NCBI GenBank assembly: GCA_903824935.1
Contig: CAIJYT010000133.1
Location: forward strand, 1-44,524
Source of the DNA: an uncultured Bacteroidales bacterium
GTDB taxonomy: Bacteria; Bacteroidota; Bacteroidia; Bacteroidales; FEN-979
Direction of reading: 5' to 3'
Length of the DNA stretch: 44,524 nucleotides
The notes under the pieces: generated by a model
Databases searched by the model: none
What the model saw: the letters and a program-made list of their open reading frames with translations, nothing else
What the model was told of the DNA's origin: nothing
Shown: one piece after another, positions 10,356 to 18,737 of the stretch
How positions within the stretch are numbered: the stretch's first letter is position 1
Layout of the letters: every line of letters starts with the position of its first letter
Program-made: the position numbers and the translations under genes

Positions 10356-10649
10356 TTATACTACTACACAGGGTGATTTAATTACATCAAGTTGCAACAA
10401 TTCAACAACATCATTATTCTTTATGCCATTAGCGTATAATGACTTGTCATCTGTACAGTCTCCGCCCCCATTCGGCTTACCCATTTTCCATATCGTCGTG
10501 CCGGTACCACCAGTTGGTTTTGCAGTGTAACCTTTATCCCGGATAATTTGTATCACGTCGATAGGCCGGAGTTTTGTGTAGTCACTTACATCGATTGTAG
10601 CAACATATTTGCTATCATTAACATTAACAAAATTAACTGTCAGTGCCAT
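10356..10649 (-). CDS. Small orphan protein, candidate ubiquitin-like beta-grasp fold
   Basis: A 97-residue protein starting MALTVNFVNVNDSKYVATID. I do not recognise a named family. The order of elements resembles ubiquitin: two beta strands (LTVNFVNV, YVATIDV), a helix-like segment (LRPIDVIQIIRDKG), a strand around TTIWKMGK, then SLYANGIKNNDVVELLQL, which lines up with the TLSDYNIQKESTLHLV region of ubiquitin. The tail ends SPCVVV with one Cys and no terminal Gly-Gly, so conjugation is not implied. No signal peptide or membrane segment. It stands alone, convergent with the esterase (15 bases between stops) and divergent from the sensor kinase. The gene and its upstream region look visibly more A+T-rich than the neighbours, hinting at transfer. 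Fold assignment is inference from pattern only. Confidence 0.6.
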   Translation of the reverse strand: MALTVNFVNVNDSKYVATIDVSDYTKLRPIDVIQIIRDKGYTAKPTGGTGTTIWKMGKPNGGGDCTDDKSLYANGIKNNDVVELLQLDVIKSPCVVV

Positions 10650-10715
10650 AGCTCATGAATTTTAGTTGATAATTTTGCCACTAAAGTAGTAAACATTTTA
10701 TAAAATGCAATATTG

Positions 10716-10746
10716 TTTGTCGAAAATTTAAATAGTTATATCTTTG
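10716..10746 (+). promoter_or_regulatory. Bacteroidota-type promoter upstream of the sensor kinase
   Basis: TTTG at 10716-10719, a 19-base spacer, then TATCTTTG at 10739-10746. Both boxes match the -33/-7 consensus of the primary sigma factor of Bacteroidota exactly. The predicted transcript would start near 10751-10753, giving a leader of about 25 bases before the ATG at 10775. Confidence 0.75.
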
Positions 10747-10774
10747 ATTTCTAAATGAATTAACAAATTTCTCC

Positions 10775-13700
10775 ATGTTACGCCGAAAATATGCTATGCT
10801 ATTGTTGGTGTTTGTCACTGTTTTTCAAATACCTTCAGCAATTGCTCAGATTAACCTGGACGATGTTTCAGGATCTTCATACCAGGTGAGGAACTGGCTC
10901 CCTGGCAATAATGCGCCTGCAGGTGTTTACAATATTGCACAAACTCCCGACGGTTATCTCTGGCTTGCTAATGAATTCGGGCTATACAGGTTCGATGGCA
11001 ACCACTTTTTAAACGTCAACCTATCGGCACCCGGGATATTCAAATACCAGGAATGCAATGCTTTGTTCCTTTCGCATGACAGCACCCTGTATGCAGGCTT
11101 TCACAATGGCCAGATACTAACCTTTAAAAACAATAAATGGAGTATACTTGATTCAGAAAAGGTATTCCTTAATAAAACAATTACCGTCATCGCTGAAGAC
11201 AGGTCCCATTCGATCTGGGCCGGGTTGGCAGGAAACGGGCTTCTCTGCTTTAGCCGGAATGCTTCCAGGGTCTATACAACTGCAGAAGGTTTATGTGATA
11301 ATGATGTCAATGTGATCTGTCCCGGCGGCAATGGGGAAGTATGGGTAGGCTGCGATAAAGGCCTTAGTTTAATCGGGGAAAACGGAATAAAGAATTACGG
11401 ATTAAAGGAAGGGCTTATCCATCAGAATATTAACGGGTTATACTACGATTCAACTAACACTCTCTGGATCGGCAGCGACGACGGGTATCTCTATTACCTG
11501 AAAAACGGGAAGATCACTCCCTGGGAAGACCCACAGGGAAAGATCAAACATTCGATCAAGCAAATCACAGGGTTTGGCCGGAACATGATTGCCATAGCTA
11601 CTGACGGAATGGGTGTTTTCCTCATGAACACAATGACCGGGAAAACCGAGCTGATCGATACACGGAAACACCTTTCATCCAACCTCGTATTATGCCTTTT
11701 CAGGGATATGGAAGGGAGCTTATGGGCAGGGACAAGAGCTGCTGGAGTTTCGAGGATAAGAACAGTCCCCGTTCAGATCATCAGTAAGGCAAACGGACTT
11801 TCGGGCGGCTGGATAACTTCCATCATACAGGCGGATGACGGCAGCATCTATGCCGGCAATTCCGAGGGGGGGCTTGACAGGATCAGGAATAACAGGATTG
11901 AAAAGCTGGGGCCAAAGCTGGGGATAGGACATTCACCGGTAATTTCCGTCGCTATAGATAAAGGAAACAATATCTGGGTGGGCAGCCAGAACGTCCTGGT
12001 GAAATTTAACGGGACTACTTCTAAACGGTTCTCCCAGAAGGAAGGACTTACAGCCGGCGAATTTCATGCATTATATTTTTCGAAAGAAGGGAATTTATGG
12101 GTAGGGACTAACCAGGGTATCTATGTCATGAAAGATGATAATGTTGTTTCTGTTCTCACCACAAAGGAAGGATTGCCAAGCAACAGGATATTTTGCCTTC
12201 TTGAAGACCGCAAGGGATTTATGTGGGCAGGCACCCAGGATGGCGGCCTGGCAAGGATCAAAGACGGAAAGATTAAATCCTTTGGAATCAGCCAGGGCCT
12301 CACCGATAATGAAATTCTTTGCCTCCACCTGGACTCACAGGATAATATATGGATAGGTACAGCATACAACGGCATAGTACACCTTAATCCTGCCACTGAA
12401 AAGTTCACTCCGGTGGTTTCAAAAAAACTGACTGCCGCCACAGGCAAAACCATAGGTTATATCATGGAGGACAGATCAGAAAATATCTGGTTTGCAGGGA
12501 ATGACGGATTTGCAGGGGTTAAATACGGGCTTTTGCAGAAAATTTTACAAAACAAGAATGCGCCGGTTTACCTGCTCAACGTTGCATACGACACTGCCAG
12601 TGGCTTTGACGGCCTTCACATGGGACTTTTCCCGGGAGCCTGGAAGATGAAAAACGGGCAGTTCTGGTATCCCTGCACCGGGGGCATAGCGGCATTTGAC
12701 CCTGAGAATTCATTTACATGGACAAGCAGGCCTGTTCCGCTCATTGATTCTGTATTGATCAACAACAAACCTGCATTAAACAGCGAAGTTTATAAGATTG
12801 GTGCCGGGATGGCACACCTCGAGATCCATTATACAGCGCCATCGTTTATCTCGCCCGAAGGACTTACTTTCATTTACAGGCTTAAAGGATTTGACCATAC
12901 CTGGGATACAGTTGGCAGCCGCAGGGTTGCATATTACACCAATATTCCCCCGGGTGATTATGTCTTTGAAGTACAAGTATTCAACAACCTCGGTGAATTA
13001 TCACCTTCCACCGCAAGCATCAGGATACATGTGCTGCCATTCTTTTATGAGACCTGGTGGTTCATAGCGGTCCTCATTCTCGCAGGTTTCGGAATGATAT
13101 GGATGATCATCAAATACCGTATCCGCTATATCCGTGAAAAGGAACTGGAAGCATTGGTAGTTGAACGAACGGAACAGATAAGAAAACTGAATGAACAGCT
13201 GGAACAGAAAGTCAGGGACAGGACCGCCGAACTTGAGACGACGAACAAAGAACTTGAAGCATTTTCATACTCTGTTTCCCATGACCTGAAAGCTCCAGTG
13301 AGAAGGATAGACCATATTACCAGGGCGTATATTGAGGACTATTTCTCAAAACTGGACACCAACGAGCTGGATCTGCTCAAAAAGATCACTGAAGCCGCAG
13401 GGTCTATGAACATCCTGATTGATGAGCTTCTGAAACTGTCAAGAATTGTCAGGCAGGACATTGACAAGATGCAGATCAATCTCAGTGATATGGCCACAGA
13501 GATCAACAATGAGATCCGTAAGGTGAGTCCCAAACGAAATGTCAGACTGATGATAAGGGATGGCCTGCTCGAGTATTGCGACCCCAAGCTCATGCGCATC
13601 GTTTTACAGAACCTTTTTGATAATGCCTGGAAATACAGTTTCAAAGTGAAGGAGGCGGTGATTGAATTTGACCGTACTGTGAAGGATGGCAAAACTGTAT

Positions 13701-13927
13701 ATTTTGTTAAGGATAACGGGGCGGGGTTTGACATGACTTACTATGACAAACTCTTTACTCCCTTCCAGAGACTGCATACCGAGGATGAATTCACGGGCAG
13801 CGGGATAGGTCTGGCCACGGTCAAACGGGTGATACTGAAGCATGGCGGAAGGATATGGGCCGAAAGCGCTGTAGGCGAAGGTTCAACTTTTTATTTCACC
13901 GTTGACCACGAAATCAGCAAACATTAA
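10775..13927 (+). CDS. Two-component sensor histidine kinase with periplasmic propellers
   Basis: A 1050-residue protein with a signal peptide (AMLLLVFVTVFQIPSAIA). Residues ~35-640 contain repeated propeller blades with phrases such as GYLWLANEFGLYRFDG, LWIGSDDGYLYYL and MWAGTQDGGLARI, followed by a Y_Y_Y domain (FIYRLKGFDHTWDTVGSRRV), one transmembrane segment (WWFIAVLILAGFGMIWMI) and a cytoplasmic coiled coil. The HisKA motif SVSHDLKAP has His836; the ATPase domain has NLFDNAWKYS, VKDNGAGFD and GSGIGLATVKRV. Unlike the hybrid SusR-like regulators of Bacteroidota it has no receiver or AraC domain, so it needs a partner, probably the gene 23 bases downstream. Such propellers usually sense oligosaccharides, but the ligand is unknown. 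A consensus promoter precedes it. Confidence 0.92.
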   Translation: MLRRKYAMLLLVFVTVFQIPSAIAQINLDDVSGSSYQVRNWLPGNNAPAGVYNIAQTPDGYLWLANEFGLYRFDGNHFLNVNLSAPGIFKYQECNALFLSHDSTLYAGFHNGQILTFKNNKWSILDSEKVFLNKTITVIAEDRSHSIWAGLAGNGLLCFSRNASRVYTTAEGLCDNDVNVICPGGNGEVWVGCDKGLSLIGENGIKNYGLKEGLIHQNINGLYYDSTNTLWIGSDDGYLYYLKNGKITPWEDPQGKIKHSIKQITGFGRNMIAIATDGMGVFLMNTMTGKTELIDTRKHLSSNLVLCLFRDMEGSLWAGTRAAGVSRIRTVPVQIISKANGLSGGWITSIIQADDGSIYAGNSEGGLDRIRNNRIEKLGPKLGIGHSPVISVAIDKGNNIWVGSQNVLVKFNGTTSKRFSQKEGLTAGEFHALYFSKEGNLWVGTNQGIYVMKDDNVVSVLTTKEGLPSNRIFCLLEDRKGFMWAGTQDGGLARIKDGKIKSFGISQGLTDNEILCLHLDSQDNIWIGTAYNGIVHLNPATEKFTPVVSKKLTAATGKTIGYIMEDRSENIWFAGNDGFAGVKYGLLQKILQNKNAPVYLLNVAYDTASGFDGLHMGLFPGAWKMKNGQFWYPCTGGIAAFDPENSFTWTSRPVPLIDSVLINNKPALNSEVYKIGAGMAHLEIHYTAPSFISPEGLTFIYRLKGFDHTWDTVGSRRVAYYTNIPPGDYVFEVQVFNNLGELSPSTASIRIHVLPFFYETWWFIAVLILAGFGMIWMIIKYRIRYIREKELEALVVERTEQIRKLNEQLEQKVRDRTAELETTNKELEAFSYSVSHDLKAPVRRIDHITRAYIEDYFSKLDTNELDLLKKITEAAGSMNILIDELLKLSRIVRQDIDKMQINLSDMATEINNEIRKVSPKRNVRLMIRDGLLEYCDPKLMRIVLQNLFDNAWKYSFKVKEAVIEFDRTVKDGKTVYFVKDNGAGFDMTYYDKLFTPFQRLHTEDEFTGSGIGLATVKRVILKHGGRIWAESAVGEGSTFYFTVDHEISKH

Positions 13928-13950
13928 TTGATTAAATTGAACGAGGACAG

Positions 13951-15516
13951 ATGAGAAAGATAAAACTGTTGCAGGTTGAAGATGACGAAACCGATTCCCT
14001 GCTGGTCTTGCGCCAGCTGAAAAAAGAAGGGTTTGACGTTGACTATGTCAGGGTCAAGACCAGGCCTGACCTGGAAGCGGAACTGGATAAGGGCGGATGG
14101 GATATAGTGATCTCCGATTACTCCATGCCCGGTTTCAGCGGATTGGAAGCTTTGAGGGTCTTTAAAGCCCGGAACCTCGACATTCCTTTTATTCTTGTTT
14201 CGGGTACCGTAGGGGAAGACCTTGCAGTTTCCATCATGAAGGAAGGCGCCGATGATTACCTGATGAAGAGCGCCCTCAGCCGGCTTGGACCTGCTGTTAC
14301 CAGGGAACTGGAGGAAATGCAGTTGAGGATCGAGAAAAAACAGGCCCAGCTGGAACTCATACAGGCAAAGCTTGCTGCAGAAGAGTCAAGCCGTGTAAAA
14401 TCATCCCTGTTGGCGAACATGAGCCACGAATTCAGAACCCCAATGAACGGCATACTGGGATTTACCGAGATTCTCAGTTCAATCGTAACTGATGAGTCCC
14501 AGAAGGCGATGACAGTGCACATTCTTTCTTCAGCCCAGAGATTGTTAAGGACCCTGAATTCAATCATGACATTTGCGCAGCTTGATTCAGGATACGCTTT
14601 GAACCCTGTGAATGTCAATCTGTCGGACCTGACAAAACAATGTGTGGACAGCATCAGGGATCATGCCGCAGCAAAACACATAGAGGTAAAATGTAATATA
14701 GAACCCTCTGTATTCATTCATTCCGATGAACACCTGTTGCAGACCTCGCTGATGAACATTCTGGATAACGCGGTAAAATTCACTTCTGAAGGCGAAATAA
14801 GTATAGAGCTTAAAAAGAGCAACGTGCCATCCGAAAGATACTTTATCAGTATCCGCGACACGGGAATCGGCATTCCTGCCGAGAAACAGGAGATGATTTT
14901 CGATGAATTCAGGCAGGCCAATGAAGGTTATAACAGGCCTTATGAAGGCAGCGGGCTCGGGCTTGCAATCACAAGGAAAAGCGCAGCACTTCTTAACTGC
15001 AAGCTTGAACTTGAAAGCGAGGTCGGACGCGGATCCACCTTTATACTTAGCATACCCGAAAAGTCCATAGAGGCACCTGCGCAAATGGCAGCCGCCTTGC
15101 AGGATCTGCATGCAACAGGACTGCAGGAGAGTGGCAATCAGCCGTATCTGCTGCTGGTTGAGGACAATGATGCAAACATTGACCTTGTAAAACTTTACCT
15201 TCAGAAAGGATACAAGCTCGACGTGGCCAAGGATGCGCTGACAGCCATTGATCTGACCAACAGGAACATGTATGATGCGATCCTTATGGACATCAACCTC
15301 GGTCCGGGAATGGACGGGGGCGAAGCTATTGTGAAAATCAGGCTTAAAAACGAGTACCGGAACACCCCTATCATCGCAGTTACAGGATACACACTTCAGC
15401 AGGAAAAAGAAGCTATCCTCGCAAAGGGGGCAAACTACTACCAGGAAAAACCATTCAATAAAAAGCAGTTGACCGGCTTACTCCGGGAAGCCCTGGGAGT
15501 CAGGATTAGCGGATAA
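13951..15516 (+). CDS. Hybrid response regulator/histidine kinase (REC-HisKA-HATPase-REC)
   Basis: A 521-residue soluble protein. The N-terminal receiver (residues 1-120) has acidic residues in VEDDETD, phospho-acceptor Asp56 in VISDYSMPG and Lys in YLMKSAL. A coiled-coil linker leads to HisKA with His159 in ANMSHEFRTP, an ATPase domain (NILDNAVKFT, IRDTGIGIP, GSGLGLAITRKSA) and a second receiver with Asp447 in LMDINLGPGMDGG. No membrane segment and no DNA-binding domain. It lies 23 bases downstream of the propeller kinase and is probably cotranscribed. A plausible route is kinase His836 to Asp56, which then tunes the internal kinase and the C-terminal receiver. The final output must be a separate protein not in this window. 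The 3' end overlaps the convergent T9SS protein gene by 11 bases. Confidence 0.93.
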   Translation: MRKIKLLQVEDDETDSLLVLRQLKKEGFDVDYVRVKTRPDLEAELDKGGWDIVISDYSMPGFSGLEALRVFKARNLDIPFILVSGTVGEDLAVSIMKEGADDYLMKSALSRLGPAVTRELEEMQLRIEKKQAQLELIQAKLAAEESSRVKSSLLANMSHEFRTPMNGILGFTEILSSIVTDESQKAMTVHILSSAQRLLRTLNSIMTFAQLDSGYALNPVNVNLSDLTKQCVDSIRDHAAAKHIEVKCNIEPSVFIHSDEHLLQTSLMNILDNAVKFTSEGEISIELKKSNVPSERYFISIRDTGIGIPAEKQEMIFDEFRQANEGYNRPYEGSGLGLAITRKSAALLNCKLELESEVGRGSTFILSIPEKSIEAPAQMAAALQDLHATGLQESGNQPYLLLVEDNDANIDLVKLYLQKGYKLDVAKDALTAIDLTNRNMYDAILMDINLGPGMDGGEAIVKIRLKNEYRNTPIIAVTGYTLQQEKEAILAKGANYYQEKPFNKKQLTGLLREALGVRISG

Positions 15517-16672
15517 GCATAACCTGGCCCTTGTTGGAGATCTTGTCCTTACGGCTGTTCGTTTCGTAATAGATCATCCAGTTATAGACTTCAGCAGGAC
15601 ATGGCTTTCCCTTGAATGTGCCATCCCATCCCTCTTCTATATTATTCGATTCATAGATAACCTGGCCCCAGCGGTCAAAGATCTGGATCTGGAACCTCGT
15701 AATATTTTCCACAGGCAAACCGAGTATTTTAAAGCGGTCGTTCAGCCCGTCGTTATTGGGTGTGAAAGCGGTTGGAATGATCTGGTGGACATATACCGTG
15801 ACGGTGTCGTAAAATTCATCCCCTGCGCAGATCTTTGCGTATGCGATATAGGTGGTATTTTCTATGGGTGTCACGATCATTGACTGATCTTCAGAAATTT
15901 CCCGCCCTCCCTGGTACCAGTGGTAGTTGACTTTATTACCCGGTGTAATGGGTTTAAGGTCATAAGGGATCTGGGCGATCTGGAAGCTGTCGGCGGTTAC
16001 CGGCGTATATTTCCAGGCCATTTTCTTCATGGTCCAGGCGGTGGCATTATAGCCGGGTACCGCAAAACCAATCGAACCGTTGATATTCTGAACCCCCAGC
16101 GTGCCTTTATTCCCATGCCAGTCACAAAATGGTTTTTCCATGATGTGATTCTCTATTGTATTGCTTCCCTCATTAAGAATTATCTGAAAGGTTGCGACAG
16201 AATCAAGGCAGGAATTCATCGGGCATTGGCACCACATAACAACCAGGCTGCGTGTTGGTTCCTTTCCAAGGGTCCTGTAGAAAATATACGGACTGCCGGC
16301 CTGGATAGGGTTCAGATCTATGAACGGCCCGAGAATGCAATCCCTTGGATTCCTGTCTTCGTTAGGGCTGGGAACCCTGTATGGTTCATTGATCCCAATG
16401 TACCTGGTGTTAAATGTAAACCCCACCCAGCCGTTGGCTCCGACATAAAATTGAGTGTATTTGTTTCCAAAAAAAGTAAACTCAAAACCAATCGGGAAAG
16501 GCCCTTCCACTCCGTCATCCGAAGTATTGATCCCTGTACCGACCAATCCGTAGGTTGCAGTAAGAGTTACAGGGACCCCGGGATTGATGGTGTCGTCGAC
16601 CCCTGCACTGAGCTGGGAAAAAGACCAGAGGGGAAAAAGAAGCAGGACAGTTATTAATTTCAGTCTTCCCAT
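15506..16672 (-). CDS. T9SS type B (CHU_C) secreted protein
   Basis: Starting at MGRLKLITVLLLFPLWSFSQ gives 388 residues with a good signal peptide; a longer frame to 16765 encodes a leader derived from a heptamer repeat and is rejected. Residues ~20-220 form a beta-rich domain (GFEFTFFGNKYTQFYVGANG) seen in secreted Bacteroidota proteins, followed by an Ig/PKD-like region (NYHWYQGGREISEDQS). The last ~90 residues are a CHU_C/gliding-motility C-terminal domain: PTAFTPNNDGLNDRFKI, IFDRWGQVIYES, GWDGTFKGKPCPAEVYNW. Known role of that domain: export through the type IX system and surface attachment. Specific function unknown. Convergent with, and overlapping by 11 bases, the hybrid regulator gene. 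Confidence 0.87.
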   Translation of the reverse strand: MGRLKLITVLLLFPLWSFSQLSAGVDDTINPGVPVTLTATYGLVGTGINTSDDGVEGPFPIGFEFTFFGNKYTQFYVGANGWVGFTFNTRYIGINEPYRVPSPNEDRNPRDCILGPFIDLNPIQAGSPYIFYRTLGKEPTRSLVVMWCQCPMNSCLDSVATFQIILNEGSNTIENHIMEKPFCDWHGNKGTLGVQNINGSIGFAVPGYNATAWTMKKMAWKYTPVTADSFQIAQIPYDLKPITPGNKVNYHWYQGGREISEDQSMIVTPIENTTYIAYAKICAGDEFYDTVTVYVHQIIPTAFTPNNDGLNDRFKILGLPVENITRFQIQIFDRWGQVIYESNNIEEGWDGTFKGKPCPAEVYNWMIYYETNSRKDKISNKGQVMLIR

Positions 16673-16700
16673 TCGAGCAGGCTGGTTGAGATTAAGACTT

Positions 16701-16757
16701 ATGCATGATGCAGGATGCGGGATGCACGATGCACGATGCATGATGTCAGATGCAAAG
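16701..16757. repeat. Tandem heptamer array (ATGCAnG)
   Basis: Eight consecutive 7-base units, the last slightly extended: ATGCATG, ATGCAGG, ATGCGGG, ATGCACG twice, ATGCATG, ATGTCAG and ATGCAAAG. It starts 28 bases upstream of the T9SS type B protein start on the minus strand, where it would lie in the leader or promoter. Confidence 0.85.
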
Positions 16758-16781
16758 ATCAACAATTTGCCGGAAAATTAA

Positions 16782-16789
16782 TACATTTG
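16782..16789 (+). promoter_or_regulatory. Candidate -7 box (TACATTTG) for glyA
   Basis: Exact TAnnTTTG match. A TTTG occurs at 16766-16769, but only 12 bases upstream, so the -33 element is not convincing. If used, the glyA leader would be about 130 bases and would include the hairpin at 16846-16889. Confidence 0.35.
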
Positions 16790-16845
16790 TAAATCAATCG
16801 TATTTCATAACGGTTCCAGTGTTAAATAAATTTTAAATATGATGA

Positions 16846-16889
16846 CCCGGGCGTTTATTTCCTTAAAAAAGCTTATGATTGCGCCCGGG
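16846..16889 (+). promoter_or_regulatory. Inverted repeat in the glyA leader
   Basis: CCCGGGCG at 16846-16853 pairs perfectly with CGCCCGGG at 16882-16889 across a 28-base A+T-rich loop containing AAGCTT. It lies 40 bases before the glyA start. It could be an RNA hairpin or a protein operator; no known riboswitch class is recognised. Confidence 0.5.
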
Positions 16890-16928
16890 AGCTGCAGGTA
16901 AAAAAAACAAATCCCAAAATATTACCAC

Positions 16929-18209
16929 ATGAAAAAAGATACCGCACTTTTTAACATCATTAAAAAGGAGATTCACCGCCAAAGCAGCGGGCTCGAACTG
17001 ATCGCATCCGAGAATTTCGTAAGTGACCAGGTGCTGAAGGCAATGGGCTCATGTCTTACTAACAAATACGCCGAAGGCTATCCCGGGAAAAGGTATTATG
17101 GCGGATGCCAGAATGTTGATGAATCGGAACAGCTGGCAATCGACAGGGCCAAGACCCTGTTCAATGCAGCCTGGGCCAATGTGCAGCCGCATTCCGGCGC
17201 CCAGGCCAATATGGCTGTCCTGATGACTATTTTAAAACCAGGCGACATTTTTATGGGGCTTGACCTTTCCCATGGCGGCCACCTGTCACATGGTTCGCCT
17301 GTCAATTCTTCAGGTATCTTTTACAAGGCCGTCGGTTACCAGGTAGAGCAAAGCACAGGTGTTATCGATTATGACAAGATGGAAGCCCAGGCGCTGCAGG
17401 TCAGGCCAAAACTGATCATTGCAGGTGCTTCGGCATATTCAAGGGACTGGAACTACAAGAGAATGCGCGAGATCGCCGATAAAATCGGGGCTATCCTGAT
17501 GGCTGATATCGCCCACCCGGCAGGTCTTATTGCCCGTGGGCTGCTTAACGATCCCCTGCCCTGGTGCCATGTAGTCACCACCACTACGCATAAAACGCTC
17601 AGAGGTCCCAGGGGTGGTATGATATTGATGGGCAAGGATTTTCCGAACCCATGGGGACTAACAACACCCAAAGGCGAAGTCAAAATGTTCTCACAGCTGC
17701 TTGATTCGGCTGTATTCCCCGGTATCCAGGGCGGGCCGCTGGAACATGTCATAGCTTCCAAGGCCGTATCGTTTTACGAAGCGCTTTCGGATGAGTATAT
17801 GGACTATATCATGCAGGTGAAAAAGAATGCTGCCGTGATGGCACAAGCCTTTGTCGACAAAGGCTATCATGTGATCTCGGGTGGAACCGACAACCACCTC
17901 ATGCTGATCGACCTCAGGAAGAAATTCCCCGCCATCAGCGGGAAGCAGGTTGAGAATACTCTGGTGCTGGCCGATATCACCGTGAACAAGAACATGGTGC
18001 CGTTCGACAGCCGTTCCCCCTTCCAGACTTCGGGGCTGAGGGTTGGCACACCAGCCGTCACAACCAGGGGCCTCAAGGAAAAACACATGCCGGTGATAGT
18101 GGATATGATAGACGAGGTGATCTCTGATATTGAAAACCAGGATCTCATCCTGAAGGTAAAGAAAACTGTCAATGAAATGATGGCCGATTATCCTTTGTTC
18201 GCTTACTGA
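16929..18209 (+). CDS. glyA: Serine hydroxymethyltransferase
   Basis: A 426-residue protein matching SHMT throughout: [13 protein letters not shown] at the N-terminus, [43 protein letters not shown], and the PLP-lysine motif [14 protein letters not shown] with Lys222. It interconverts serine and glycine with tetrahydrofolate, supplying one-carbon units in the cytosol. Residue 1 and length fit the family. It heads a tight plus-strand group with the SixA-like phosphatase (14-base gap) and ppk1 (10-base gap). An inverted repeat lies in its leader. Confidence 0.97.
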   Translation: MKKDTALFNIIKKEIHRQSSGLELIASENFVSDQVLKAMGSCLTNKYAEGYPGKRYYGGCQNVDESEQLAIDRAKTLFNAAWANVQPHSGAQANMAVLMTILKPGDIFMGLDLSHGGHLSHGSPVNSSGIFYKAVGYQVEQSTGVIDYDKMEAQALQVRPKLIIAGASAYSRDWNYKRMREIADKIGAILMADIAHPAGLIARGLLNDPLPWCHVVTTTTHKTLRGPRGGMILMGKDFPNPWGLTTPKGEVKMFSQLLDSAVFPGIQGGPLEHVIASKAVSFYEALSDEYMDYIMQVKKNAAVMAQAFVDKGYHVISGGTDNHLMLIDLRKKFPAISGKQVENTLVLADITVNKNMVPFDSRSPFQTSGLRVGTPAVTTRGLKEKHMPVIVDMIDEVISDIENQDLILKVKKTVNEMMADYPLFAY

Positions 18210-18223
18210 TCAGGAAACAAACC

Positions 18224-18727
18224 ATGAAAACCCTCTTTTTAGTCCGCCATGCCAAATCTTCCTGGGATGCCCCCGGCTATTCTGACGAGCTGCGCCCTCT
18301 CCTCCCGAAAGGAGAGAAGAAAACCAGGCTTGTTGCGGATTACCTCATCAAAGAGAGCGTAAAAATTGACCTTATGATTTCCAGCCAGGCAGTCAGGGCT
18401 TACGAAACAGCAAAGATCATGGCTGCCTGCCTGGATTATCCTGTTAAGGATATTCTTAACGACCGCAGGATTTACGACGGGCCCTACGACAGGATGCTCG
18501 ACCTGATTTACGGAACTTCCAATGATGTGAATACCCTGATGATCTTCGGGCACAACCCGCTGATCACTCAACTTGCCAATCTTTTCCTGCACCCGGGCAT
18601 AGATGATATGCCGACATCTGCAATTGTCTGTATCAATTTCCATACCGGGAAATGGGAAGAAACCCCGGCTTCAAAATCGGAATTGAAATTTTACATCTTC
18701 CCTAAAATGTTTAAATCTCAGACCTGA
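18224..18727 (+). CDS. SixA-like phosphohistidine phosphatase (histidine phosphatase superfamily)
   Basis: A 167-residue protein with the catalytic LVRHAKSSWD motif at the N-terminus (phospho-acceptor His in RHA) and the second conserved block IFGHNPLITQLAN with its His; SSQAVRAYETAKI supplies the conserved Arg region. These features place it with SixA-type phosphatases, which remove phosphate from histidine in phosphotransfer proteins, although members of this superfamily also act on small molecules. No signal peptide. It is sandwiched between glyA and ppk1 with gaps of 14 and 10 bases, an arrangement suggesting one transcript. The physiological substrate cannot be told from sequence; a link to phosphohistidine in PPK1 is an appealing but untested idea. 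Confidence 0.85.
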   Translation: MKTLFLVRHAKSSWDAPGYSDELRPLLPKGEKKTRLVADYLIKESVKIDLMISSQAVRAYETAKIMAACLDYPVKDILNDRRIYDGPYDRMLDLIYGTSNDVNTLMIFGHNPLITQLANLFLHPGIDDMPTSAIVCINFHTGKWEETPASKSELKFYIFPKMFKSQT

Positions 18728-18737
18728 ATCAGGATTA

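Larger units (their letters stand above)
16673..16928. other. Divergent intergenic region, 256 bases
   Basis: The longest gene-free stretch. It holds a heptamer array next to the T9SS protein start, a TACATTTG -7-like box, an A+T-rich stretch, and an 8-bp inverted repeat ahead of glyA, listed separately. I see no tRNA, small ORF or recognised riboswitch. Confidence 0.6.

Noticed and set aside
15920-16657. A 245-codon plus-strand frame opposite the T9SS type B protein gene
   Set aside because: Antisense shadow; the minus-strand protein has a signal peptide and a CHU_C domain, this one has nothing recognisable.
16701-16757. Short repeat array considered as a CRISPR
   Set aside because: Units are contiguous 7-mers with no spacers, and no cas genes are present; the same applies to the other arrays.
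16846-16889. Known riboswitch (for example folate or SAM class) upstream of glyA
   Set aside because: Only one stem is evident and none of the conserved loop sequences that I know for these classes could be found.
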